The notes beneath the pieces are model-generated. The model was not told where the DNA came from. It made no database searches and saw nothing but the letters and a program-made list of their open reading frames with translations. Shown in pieces: positions 34,565 to 41,923 of a stretch of 64,000 nucleotides of DNA. Every line of letters starts with the position of its first letter. Within the stretch, counting starts at the first letter, position 1. The translations under genes were made by a program, and so were the position numbers. Source of the stretch: Candidatus Saccharimonadota bacterium (GTDB taxonomy: Bacteria > Patescibacteriota > Saccharimonadia > Saccharimonadales > Saccharimonadaceae); assembly GCA_024402895.1 (NCBI GenBank), contig JAKSSX010000003.1, positions 21,094-85,093 of the forward strand. Reading direction: 5' to 3'.

Positions 34565-34669
34565 GATTTAAGACACCCTACGGTGCAGGGGAAATAATAA
34601 CTCGAAATTTATCTATCGCAAAGCACGAGCTTTAAGAAAGAAAAATAAGGTTTCATATCTTGAAAGTGT

Positions 34670-34675
34670 TATAAT
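34670..34675 (+). promoter_or_regulatory. Extended -10 promoter of the island ncRNA
   Basis: TGTTATAAT with TATAAT at 34670-34675. The predicted start is at about 34682, exactly the first base of the 15-bp closing stem of the RNA. Confidence 0.6.
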
Positions 34676-34681
34676 AAAAGA

Positions 34682-34912
34682 GTCTTAAATCAATTTAATA
34701 ATTTGCACTTAGGCTACAATTCTGCACTTATTTTGTAGCGGAGTTTTTGAAACAACCCATAAACCCGGGAAGATTCATCGCTCCGGTTAGGCTGTTTCAG
34801 CTTAAGTGCAGAAATTGATTTAAGACATCATGCGGTGTAATGTTCCCGGATTCATGATGTAACCGGCTAAATTGTATTCAAATAAGACACCGCGTGGTGT
34901 CTTATTTTCTTT
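34682..34912 (+). ncRNA. Structured RNA of about 230 nt between defence operons
   Basis: A 15-bp perfect stem (34682-34696 with 34812-34826) encloses a branched fold. TGCACTTA (34704-34711) pairs with TAAGTGCA (34803-34810), CTACAA pairs with TTGTAG, and GAAACA pairs with TGTTTC. A second TGCACTTA (34723-34730) is an alternative partner, so two folds compete. An 8-bp hairpin (34825-34860) overlaps the closing stem, and a terminator (34881-34906) follows. No convincing ORF is present. It could be a stand-alone RNA or an attenuator leader for the methylase gene. I do not match it to tmRNA, 6S, RNase P, SRP RNA or a retron (no reverse transcriptase). Confidence 0.6.
34881..34910 (+). terminator. 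Terminator or attenuator before the methylase gene
   Basis: Stem AATAAGACACC / GGTGTCTTATT with GCGT loop and a T-rich tail. It lies between the only visible promoter and the restriction-modification genes. Confidence 0.75.
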
Positions 34913-34947
34913 CTGTTGTGTTGTGGCGCTAGTGGTTAGGAGGCGCT

Positions 34948-35955
34948 ACGAGCTCAAAGAGGCTTTACGGGCAATATTACACTGTCACTAATCCATTCGA
35001 AACGGTGGGTTTTTATAAGTGGTTAGACGAGATAAAAATTAGTAGCGATGATGTAATTCTGGAACCGTTTGCTGGCGCAAATAACATCCCGAGAATGATA
35101 ATAGAAGATGACATTATGCCCGATTCAAAATGGGATTGTTTTGATTTGGAGCCAGGCGAGAATGTTCTTCCGGATTTTGAGATAAAAGTCGAGGATACGA
35201 TAAACAATTACCCGAAGGGATATAAAGTTGCTATTACTAATCCTCCATATTTAAGCAAGAATTCCGCTACTAGACGAGGTCTAAAGTATCCAGATACTGA
35301 TTATGACGATATCTATAAACTATGTTTAGATGTGATGCTGCGAAATACTCCATATGTTGCGGCTATTGTTCCTGAGACATTTTTGACGTCGAGGCTATTT
35401 CATAAGAGGCTTCATTCGGTCATTTCTTTAACATGTAAGATGTTTAGTGATACTGATTGTCCGGTGTGTTTAGCCCTTTTTGTGCCAGAAAAAGAAGCGC
35501 CTAAATCTTTTGATATATATAGAATGAATGAGCTTTTAGGGTCATATTCTGAGTTGACTGCTAATGACGTGCGTGATGTATTGGGGATTGCATGGAAATT
35601 TAACGATCCTAATGGTGAGATAGGAATTTGGTGTATTGATAACACTAGAGAAGAATCAATCTTTTTTGGGAGAGGGGAAAAAATTTCGAGTGGAGACATT
35701 AAGAATACTTCTCGCTCTATAACGAGAGTCGGTGGTTTTCCGGAGGGGATAAATATAGATGAATTTATTGATGCCTGTAATGAAATATTAGCTAAATATA
35801 GAGCAGGAACAAAAGATGTTTTTATGGCGTCCTTTAAAGGACTGCGTATCGATGGCCTTTATAGAAGAAGATTAGATTTTGCTACGGCTCGTAGAATAAT
35901 GAATTTAGCTTTGTTTGAAGTTGCGAAGAGGGTGGCTAATAATGAGAAGAATTGA
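34948..35955 (+). CDS. Type II adenine-specific DNA methyltransferase, ACG start
   Basis: Gamma-type N6-adenine methylase: motif X GQYYT (residues 8-12), motif I LEPFAGANN (38-46), and motif IV NPPY (98-101). Coding sense extends upstream of the first standard start (GTG 35005) to a TAG at 34930. That part contains motif X, so GTG 35005 would remove an essential motif. No ATG, GTG, TTG, CTG or ATH codon lies between. ACG 34948 sits four bases after TAGGAGG and is one transition from ATG, so I take it as start or mutated start. The gene overlaps the endonuclease gene by 14 bases. It should protect the recognition site from that enzyme; the site is unknown. Confidence 0.8.
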   Translation, partial: TSSKRLYGQYYTVTNPFETVGFYKWLDEIKISSDDVILEPFAGANNIPRMIIEDDIMPDSKWDCFDLEPGENVLPDFEIKVEDTINNYPKGYKVAITNPPYLSKNSATRRGLKYPDTDYDDIYKLCLDVMLRNTPYVAAIVPETFLTSRLFHKRLHSVISLTCKMFSDTDCPVCLALFVPEKEAPKSFDIYRMNELLGSYSELTANDVRDVLGIAWKFNDPNGEIGIWCIDNTREESIFFGRGEKISSGDIKNTSRSITRVGGFPEGINIDEFIDACNEILAKYRAGTKDVFMASFKGLRIDGLYRRRLDFATARRIMNLALFEVAKRVANNEKN

Positions 35956-36634
35956 TTATGTGAGCGCCTATAGAAAAGCACTCGAAGAGAATGTATCTGA
36001 AGTAAAGAAGGCGGTATTGACGCGTGATAGCGCTATGTTATTAAAAATACACAATTATTCTGAGCGCTTTAACCTTCCTGAAAAATTCGTGGAGCATAAG
36101 ATTTTGAAGGATAATGTTTTCGCGAATCAATTTGCCAAAGACCCGTCGAAGCAGTCTTTGCACCAGAAAATAGCGGCCGATTTCATAAGTTCAATTACTG
36201 AAGTTGTTAATTTTGCTCAATTACCAGCTAGCGGCGGGGATGCATGCTATATATGCGATGACGGCGTAGTTAGGAAAGGGGTATGTTCGCATGGCTTAAC
36301 GAAGTCGATAGACTTTTATTGGGAATATGGCGATTGTCGATATTTTGCGGCTCATAAGCATACGACATATGAGGGTGGCGCGCAAGATAATCAATTTAAT
36401 GATTTGCAGGCGTTTTTGGAAAATGCTAGCAAGTCAACGTTGGCGAATACATTCTTTATCGCAATAGGCGACGGTGAATACTATCAGAAAAAATATACTG
36501 AATCCGGCGTTTCTTACGAAACTAGGATAGATTATATGAATAGTAATTATGGCTCCGAATTCGCACTTGCTGCAACTTGCAACGATCTAGAGGAATTTAT
36601 GGTAGCGCATTCTGGCAATAGAATGATTGAATAA
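35942..36634 (+). CDS. Putative type II restriction endonuclease (230 aa)
   Basis: Start ATG 35942 lies inside the methylase end, behind GAGGGTGG. The protein has a Cys cluster (CYIC...GVCSHG) that might bind zinc. The core SIDFYWEYGDCRYFAAHKHTT is followed by EGGAQDNQFNDL; the GGAQDNQ part recalls EcoRI-like and related enzymes that carry the ExK half of PD-(D/E)XK just before it. Here the residue two before the Lys is Ala (AHK), so either another acidic residue is used or the enzyme is weakened. The pairing with a methylase and the overlap support the assignment. Codon use, rich in AGA, ATA and TTA, differs from the conserved genes around. Confidence 0.7.
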   Translation: MRRIDYVSAYRKALEENVSEVKKAVLTRDSAMLLKIHNYSERFNLPEKFVEHKILKDNVFANQFAKDPSKQSLHQKIAADFISSITEVVNFAQLPASGGDACYICDDGVVRKGVCSHGLTKSIDFYWEYGDCRYFAAHKHTTYEGGAQDNQFNDLQAFLENASKSTLANTFFIAIGDGEYYQKKYTESGVSYETRIDYMNSNYGSEFALAATCNDLEEFMVAHSGNRMIE

Positions 36635-36643
36635 GATAAAAAG

Positions 36644-36665
36644 ACGCCCTACGGGGCGTTTTTTG
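36644..36665. terminator. Terminator after the restriction gene
   Basis: Stem ACGCCC / GGGCGT with T runs on both strands, so it can also stop transcripts arriving from the minus-strand promoter at 36681-36709. Confidence 0.85.
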
Positions 36666-36680
36666 ATTAACTATACTTTT

Positions 36681-36709
36681 ATTATATCACATTTCGTTCG
36701 AAAAGTCAA
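36681..36709 (-). promoter_or_regulatory. Orphan consensus promoter facing the restriction operon
   Basis: TTGACT (36704-36709), 17-nt spacer with TGTGA, TATAAT (36681-36686), minus strand. No minus-strand gene follows; a transcript would meet the terminator within about 35 bases. Confidence 0.7.
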
Positions 36710-36738
36710 TGAACGGGGAAAAGATGGCAAAATAATGT

Positions 36739-36883
36739 GCTTATGCTTTTGGTATTTTGTGGCTTGATTTAAACTGCTGATACGGGGTTGGTTTGCTCCG
36801 GAGTATTCATTAGAACCTATGTCTCGCAGGGGCTTCAGTGAATGGCTATTCTAGGTGGCTAGGAGTTCCTAGAAAGGTGGCGC
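36739..36883 (+). promoter_or_regulatory. Structured leader and promoter region of peptide B
   Basis: In order: GCTTATGCTT (36739-36748), CGGGG (36783-36787) pairing with CTCCG, TCTCGC (36822-36827) in a hairpin loop closed by ATTCA / TGAAT, ATTCTAGG (36848-36855), a CTAGG-AGTT-CCTAG hairpin (36859-36872), then AGAAAGG (36871-36877). Blocks and spacings match locus A while the paired stems differ in sequence, consistent with compensatory change. Confidence 0.55.
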
Positions 36884-36967
36884 ATGAGCGTAAGAATAAT
36901 AATTTTTGGCGCGAGTGTGGAATTGAGTATTAGGCTTCCGAAACTCAAAAAATTCTCTAGTCGATAG
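36884..36967 (+). CDS. Small basic peptide B, putative type I toxin-like (27 aa)
   Basis: ATG 36884 lies behind AAAGGTGG with a three-base gap. The product begins MSVRIIIFGASVEL and ends RLPKLKKFSSR. It aligns without gaps to peptide A over most of its length with the same hydrophobic periodicity. The final codons and the TAG stop lie in the stem of the antisense terminator (36953-36976), and the KK codons provide its T run. The hydrophobic start and basic end resemble membrane-active peptides, but no clear transmembrane helix is present. Function inferred from layout; the alternative is a leader or signalling peptide. Confidence 0.55.
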   Translation: MSVRIIIFGASVELSIRLPKLKKFSSR

Positions 36968-37012
36968 ACTAGAGAACTAATAACCAATGAGCAATTCCTA
37001 GAGTTGCTCTAT
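36947..37012 (-). ncRNA. Antisense RNA B, convergent to peptide gene B
   Basis: TACAAT (37019-37024), with TG upstream, starts a minus-strand RNA of about 66 nt. It has hairpin GAGCA / TGCTC (37009-36989) with CTAGGA in the loop and a perfect 10-bp terminator stem (36953-36976) followed by six T. The loop sequence CTAGGAA is also complementary to TTCCTAG just before the peptide's ribosome-binding site, so it could act on translation as well as on the 3' end. No start codon is found at its 5' end, so it is non-coding. Confidence 0.55.
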
Positions 37013-37104
37013 GAATAAATTGTAGCATATTCGAAGCATAAGCAGAAATCTGGTTTTATCTGATATACTAGAGATATAGAAACTTTAAGGAGGAAATTCC
37101 CAGA

Positions 37105-38247
37105 ATGGCATTTCTAAAAGCTTTCGGCGGTGCTATCAGTGGTGCTTTTGCTAACCAGTGGTTAGAATACATGGCTCCACCAAGGACTATGACCGATCAT
37201 ACCCTAATTGCTCGTGCAGTTCCTGTAAAGGTTAACGGCAGCGAGAATAATGATGGCGAGGAACAGAGCAACCTTATTTCTAACGGCAGCAAGTTCATGG
37301 TTCCAGAAGGTACCTGTCTCATTACCGTAGAAAACGGTGCTATTGTTAGCGTTATCGCAGAACCAGGTGGTTATACTTACACTACTGAAAACGTCCCAGA
37401 AGCTCGCTCGATGTTTGCTGGCGATGGTTTCTTTGCTTCCACCTTTGGTACTAGCTTCCAGCAGTTCAAGTTCGGTGGCCAGCCAGGCAACCAGCAACAG
37501 GCTTACTATGTAAACCTCAAGGATATCATGGGTCTTGCCTATGGCACCCAGAATCCTATCCGCTACAAGGATGCAAACTATGCAAACACTATGCTTGCAG
37601 TAACCAGCAATGGTACTTACACTATCAAGGTTGTTGACCCAGTTTTGATGTTCAAGAACCTCATCCCAACCGATATCACTTCCGGTCAGGGTCGTTCTCA
37701 GTTCGACCTCGGCGAAGGCGATGGCGGCGTTGAAGAAAGCCTCTTCTCTGGCTTTGTCGGCTCTCTCGCAACTGCACTTTCCGCATTTACTAAGGGCGGT
37801 AAGTCTATTGATGATATCCAGGGCGGTACTGTTGAGTTCGCAAAGAGCGTCAACGAAGCTGTTGAACAGAACTACCAGTGGGGTACTAAGTACGGTCTCG
37901 CTATCGTAAACGTACAGCCACGCGGTCTCGACTGGGATCAGCCATCTGTCGATCTTATCAACAAGTTCAATACCGGCAACCTCATGCAGGGTGGCGTTGG
38001 CAATGCTTACGCACAGACTCAGATTGCAGAGGGCTTCAATGCTGCAGGTAACAACGCTGGTACAGGCGGCATTACCGGCATGGGCTTCGGTATGGGCATG
38101 ATGAATGGCGCTGGCATGGGCTTCATGAACAATGGTGGCGTAAATCCAGTTCAGCAACAGCAGATGCAGCAGCCAGCTGCTCCAGCAGCTCCTGCAGCTC
38201 CAGCTCAGCCTGAAACTCCAGCAACCCCAGAGACTCCAGCGGAGTAA
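37105..38247 (+). CDS. SPFH-domain (YdjI/virion core-like) protein
   Basis: The 380-residue protein belongs to the SPFH group related to Bacillus YdjI: residues about 1-290 carry the family pattern (AFGGAISGAFANQWLEY, then KFMVPEGTCLITVENG). The C-terminus is Gly/Met-rich then Gln/Pro/Ala-rich (MQQPAAPAAPAAPAQP), probably disordered. SPFH proteins form oligomeric scaffolds at membranes. GGAGG precedes the ATG. The next two genes encode zinc-ribbon proteins with membrane segments, the same association as in ydjGHI, so they probably act together in envelope stress or membrane maintenance. That role is inferred from the Bacillus cluster. Confidence 0.82.
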   Translation: MAFLKAFGGAISGAFANQWLEYMAPPRTMTDHTLIARAVPVKVNGSENNDGEEQSNLISNGSKFMVPEGTCLITVENGAIVSVIAEPGGYTYTTENVPEARSMFAGDGFFASTFGTSFQQFKFGGQPGNQQQAYYVNLKDIMGLAYGTQNPIRYKDANYANTMLAVTSNGTYTIKVVDPVLMFKNLIPTDITSGQGRSQFDLGEGDGGVEESLFSGFVGSLATALSAFTKGGKSIDDIQGGTVEFAKSVNEAVEQNYQWGTKYGLAIVNVQPRGLDWDQPSVDLINKFNTGNLMQGGVGNAYAQTQIAEGFNAAGNNAGTGGITGMGFGMGMMNGAGMGFMNNGGVNPVQQQQMQQPAAPAAPAAPAQPETPATPETPAE

Positions 38248-38254
38248 TCTGTCG

Positions 38255-39757
38255 GTGACGGAAATCTCGTCAGAGAACGGTCTTAATCGCTGCCCCCATT
38301 GCGGGGGTAGCGATATCGTGACCGATACGAAGGAGGGAAAACTTCGTTGCAAGTATTGCCATACGCTTTTTGATGCCAAAAGCGATAATGAAGCTGGCGG
38401 CGTTGAAGATCTAGTTGGCGATACGGTTAATCAAGGTGCTTCCGATATTATTCCTGGCGAGGATATTGTTTTGACTTTCAAGTGCCCAGCTTGTGGCGCG
38501 GAAGTCGTATTAAATACAGAAGAGACGACAAGTGCATCTTGCCACTGGTGCCGTCATGTTTTTTCTGCGAATGAAAAAATGCCAAACGGCGCGGTGCCGG
38601 ATTTGGTTTTACCATTCAAAATCTCCAAAGAAGATGCGATTGAAAAAATTCGCGAATCGGTCGATTTGAAGTCGCCGACTTTGTTGACGGAATTCCGCCA
38701 GAATTTCAAACCAGAAGAAGTGCGCGGCGTTTATTTTCCGTACATGATTATTGATTTGAATTCGCATTGGAATTCTTATGGCGAAGCGCAGAAAACTGTT
38801 GGTACTTCTGTGCGTCCACCTTATGATTATGAGGAATATAATATTTCGCGCGAGTTCGATTTACTGGTCGATGATTTGACTGTCGAGTCATCAGCTGGTC
38901 GATTGAATCAGGATACGCAGGTAAACTCGAATAATATTATTAATGCGATTTTGCCGTTTGATACTGAAAACGCGGTCGCCTGGAATGCGAATTATCTTCG
39001 CGGTTTTGCCAGTGAGCGTCGTAGCGTCGATACGAATAGTCTGAAAGAAGTTGTTGCGTTGCAGGCGGGTGATGTGGCGCGTCGTAAAATTAAGAATTCT
39101 TCGCCGCAATATGATCGCGGCATTCACTGGGAAAAAGAGCATCTAAAAGTAAATGGCTCGAAATGGAAAGCAGCATACTTTCCGGTTTGGCTCTATAGCT
39201 TTAAGCCAGAAAAAGAATCGCGTATTTATTACATAGCTATAAACGCGCGAACCGGCGAAACGGTTGGTTGTGTACCAACACATGGTAGTTCGGGGCAGAA
39301 TATTGAAGCGCGTCATCATCATGAAATTGAAACGCGTTTTGAAGTAAAAAATCTTGTCGAAAAAGATGAACTTTCAAAAACTGGCAAATCTTACAATTCT
39401 GAAATTCAGTTCCGTAACGATACGCGCGTGATTGGCTCTTTGTCGCACGGTCGCGAAGAAATGCTTGGCGTCGAGCGTGGTCGTTTTAAAAATGGCGCAA
39501 ATTATACGCAAAGAAGGCGTGCTACTAGCTCATTTGATAACAATTTAGTTACAGCGATTATCGTAATTGTCATGATAGTCGCGTTCATGCTTCTAGGAAT
39601 GATGCTTCCTGGCGGCGGATCAGGTTCAGGATCTAGCTCCAGTTCGTACGATAGTGGATCAAGTTGGGATTCTGGTGGCAGTAGCTGGGATTCCGGGGGA
39701 AGCAGTTGGGACTCGGGAGGTTCCGACACGAGCAGTGGTTTTGATTATGATTGGTAA
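38255..39757 (+). CDS. YdjG-like zinc-ribbon membrane protein (500 aa)
   Basis: Two zinc ribbons open the protein: CPHCGG..CKYC (about 13-36) and CPACGA..CHWCRH (about 75-100). A large beta-rich domain follows (LPFKISKEDA, YFPYMIIDLNSHW), then one transmembrane helix near 428-450 and a Ser/Gly-rich tail with a repeated SSWDSGG unit. The start is GTG 38255, preceded by GGAG in the last codons of the SPFH gene. It is homologous along its length to the next protein, so it arose by tandem duplication. The ribbons may bind the SPFH partner or nucleic acid; function is not known. Confidence 0.8.
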   Translation: MTEISSENGLNRCPHCGGSDIVTDTKEGKLRCKYCHTLFDAKSDNEAGGVEDLVGDTVNQGASDIIPGEDIVLTFKCPACGAEVVLNTEETTSASCHWCRHVFSANEKMPNGAVPDLVLPFKISKEDAIEKIRESVDLKSPTLLTEFRQNFKPEEVRGVYFPYMIIDLNSHWNSYGEAQKTVGTSVRPPYDYEEYNISREFDLLVDDLTVESSAGRLNQDTQVNSNNIINAILPFDTENAVAWNANYLRGFASERRSVDTNSLKEVVALQAGDVARRKIKNSSPQYDRGIHWEKEHLKVNGSKWKAAYFPVWLYSFKPEKESRIYYIAINARTGETVGCVPTHGSSGQNIEARHHHEIETRFEVKNLVEKDELSKTGKSYNSEIQFRNDTRVIGSLSHGREEMLGVERGRFKNGANYTQRRRATSSFDNNLVTAIIVIVMIVAFMLLGMMLPGGGSGSGSSSSSYDSGSSWDSGGSSWDSGGSSWDSGGSDTSSGFDYDW

Positions 39758-39775
39758 TAAAAAAGGGTATTAAAA

Positions 39776-41905
39776 ATGGCAGAAATGAAAAATCAGGAAA
39801 AGAATGGCGCAAATCGTTGTCCGCATTGTGGTGCAACCGATGTTAAGTTGAACCTGAAGACCGGCAAATTGAAATGTTCGTTTTGTCGTTCTGAATTTGA
39901 TGACCAGGGCGCAAATGCACGTGGTGGCGTAGAAAATTTGCAGGGCGACGTTGTCGGTGAAGGTGCTGGCGATATTATTCCAGATGAAAAAGTTATCGTT
40001 ACTTTGAAATGTCCGGCTTGTGGCGCCGAAGTTGTTATTAATACTGATGAAGCTACGAGCGCACGTTGCCATTGGTGCCGCCATACGCTTTCCATTAATG
40101 AGAAAATGCCAAACGGCGCAGTACCTGATTTGGTTTTGCCATTTAAGACCGAAAAATCTGTTGCCGAGAATAATATTCGCGAGTTCGTAAAGAAACGCCA
40201 ATTCTTTGCGCATCCAAAATTCAAGAAAGAGTTTGCGCCAAACAACGTTATGGGTGTATACATGCCATACATGATTGTTGACGTAAATGCGCACGCGGAC
40301 ATGCGTGGTGAAGCAGAGCATTTGATTCGTCGTTATACTTCTGGTAGCGGTAATAATAAGACAACTTATTATGATGCTGAAGCTTTTGCGGTTACTCGTG
40401 AGTTCGATTTGTTGGTCGATGATTTAACGATTGAATCTTCGAGCAAGCGTTTGCAGCAGGATGTTCGCGCAAATACTAATAACGTTATTAATGCGATTAT
40501 GCCATTCGATACCGAAAATGCGGTTGCGTGGAATCCAAACTATCTCCATGGTTTCGCATCTGAGCGTCGCGACACAAATATTAATGATTTACGCGAACAG
40601 CTCAATTTGCAGGTTGGCGATATTGCTCGCTATAAAGTTAAGGAATCGATGACTTACTACAACCGTGGCGCGAAGTGGGTTTCCGAAAGTGTCACTGCGA
40701 AAGGCACGAAGTGGAAAGCTGCATATTTGCCGGTTTGGCTTTATAGCTATTTGGAAGTGAATGGCGATTATAAGATGCTTCACTATGTCGCGGTTAATGC
40801 GCGTACCGGTGAGACGATGGGCTCTGTCCCGATTAATAAGACTCGTTTGCTGATTGTTTCTTCGATTCTCGAAATCTTAGGTATTATTTGTGGCTTCTGG
40901 TGGATCAAATTCTGGCTTGGCGCAGATATCGATGATGATAATCCGTTCTGGGTAGGTCTTGCTGGTTTGACGCCTGGCTTTATCTTCTATTGGTTGAAGT
41001 CTGCAAAGTATCGCAATATGAACGCGCGCCATAAACACGAGGCTGAAACTCCAGCTACGATTAAAGATCTCAAACAGACGGATGTTTCGCTTGGTCGCAG
41101 GAATCGTTTGCGTAATTCTAGTATCGAAGGTCGCAACGACTCGATTGTGAAGGGTGTAGTCGCAAAGGCTGGTGAGCGCATGATGGGTGAGAAGATGGCG
41201 AACTTTATTGGTATTGGCCGTATGGCTGGATCAACTCCAAGTCAAACGCCTATTGGACAGCAGACTGAAGCGCAGATTCGGGCTAATAAGAAAACTGCAA
41301 GTCTTGTAGCGAAGCTTATCGTGTTTGCGATTGTGATTCCAATGATTTTGGCATTTGTAGCCTTTGTTGTAATTGCTGCTTCGGACCATAAATCTTCAAA
41401 ATCTAGCCGTTCGAGCTCCAGTGTTTCTTCGTCAGCATTTGCATCTATGAAGGAAAAGGCGAAAACGGTTTCTTCCGAGAATAGATATTTGTTCTATAAC
41501 TCAGTAAATGAGATCGTTATGTATAACTTAAATAGCGATAACAACTACGATATTTATGAATTGAATAGTAGCAATTATAAATCTGCTTTTTCTGTTAAGT
41601 ATACCGAAAATCTCTCCGAAGATATTGGTATTGGTGAGTTCGTAACTGATACTGCAAAGAATCTCGATGAGATTGTTAGTGATGTTATGAATGTTCGTTT
41701 GTCTGATAATTATTACAATCGTGACGACAAAAAGATGATGATGCGTTTATATACCGGTCGCAATAGAAGCGATGATACTCTTGTATTTTGCGATTTGCGC
41801 GAAACGCTTGATCATGAATATAGCTCATATAATAGGTTTGAAACTAGACTAAACTGCGTAGAGATAGACGAAGACACCGCGGAAGAGAATGATATAAGAA
41901 TATAA
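39776..41905 (+). CDS. YdjG-like zinc-ribbon membrane protein, paralogue (709 aa)
   Basis: The same architecture as the preceding protein: paired zinc ribbons (CPHCGA..CSFC and CPACGA..CHWCRH) and the LPFKTEKSVAE domain. Two hydrophobic hairpin helices follow near residues 360-410, another helix near 520-545 (LIVFAIVIPMILAFVAFVVIAA), and an added C-terminal extracytoplasmic domain of about 150 residues. The extension is absent from the paralogue, which ends in Ser/Gly repeats, so the two have diverged in surface-facing parts. AAGGGT precedes the ATG. It closes the SPFH operon just before the leaderless cysS. Confidence 0.8.
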   Translation: MAEMKNQEKNGANRCPHCGATDVKLNLKTGKLKCSFCRSEFDDQGANARGGVENLQGDVVGEGAGDIIPDEKVIVTLKCPACGAEVVINTDEATSARCHWCRHTLSINEKMPNGAVPDLVLPFKTEKSVAENNIREFVKKRQFFAHPKFKKEFAPNNVMGVYMPYMIVDVNAHADMRGEAEHLIRRYTSGSGNNKTTYYDAEAFAVTREFDLLVDDLTIESSSKRLQQDVRANTNNVINAIMPFDTENAVAWNPNYLHGFASERRDTNINDLREQLNLQVGDIARYKVKESMTYYNRGAKWVSESVTAKGTKWKAAYLPVWLYSYLEVNGDYKMLHYVAVNARTGETMGSVPINKTRLLIVSSILEILGIICGFWWIKFWLGADIDDDNPFWVGLAGLTPGFIFYWLKSAKYRNMNARHKHEAETPATIKDLKQTDVSLGRRNRLRNSSIEGRNDSIVKGVVAKAGERMMGEKMANFIGIGRMAGSTPSQTPIGQQTEAQIRANKKTASLVAKLIVFAIVIPMILAFVAFVVIAASDHKSSKSSRSSSSVSSSAFASMKEKAKTVSSENRYLFYNSVNEIVMYNLNSDNNYDIYELNSSNYKSAFSVKYTENLSEDIGIGEFVTDTAKNLDEIVSDVMNVRLSDNYYNRDDKKMMMRLYTGRNRSDDTLVFCDLRETLDHEYSSYNRFETRLNCVEIDEDTAEENDIRI

Positions 41906-41923
41906 CAGTGGTAAAATAGTTAT

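Noticed and set aside
34682..34912. Retron msr/msd
   Set aside because: No reverse transcriptase gene nearby and no typical a1/a2 arrangement with a priming guanosine.
36739..37043. GCTTATGCTT / AAGCATAAGC as inverted terminal repeats of a transposon
   Set aside because: They flank locus B, but the same word occurs before several ordinary promoters and is lacking at one end of locus A. No target duplication is seen.
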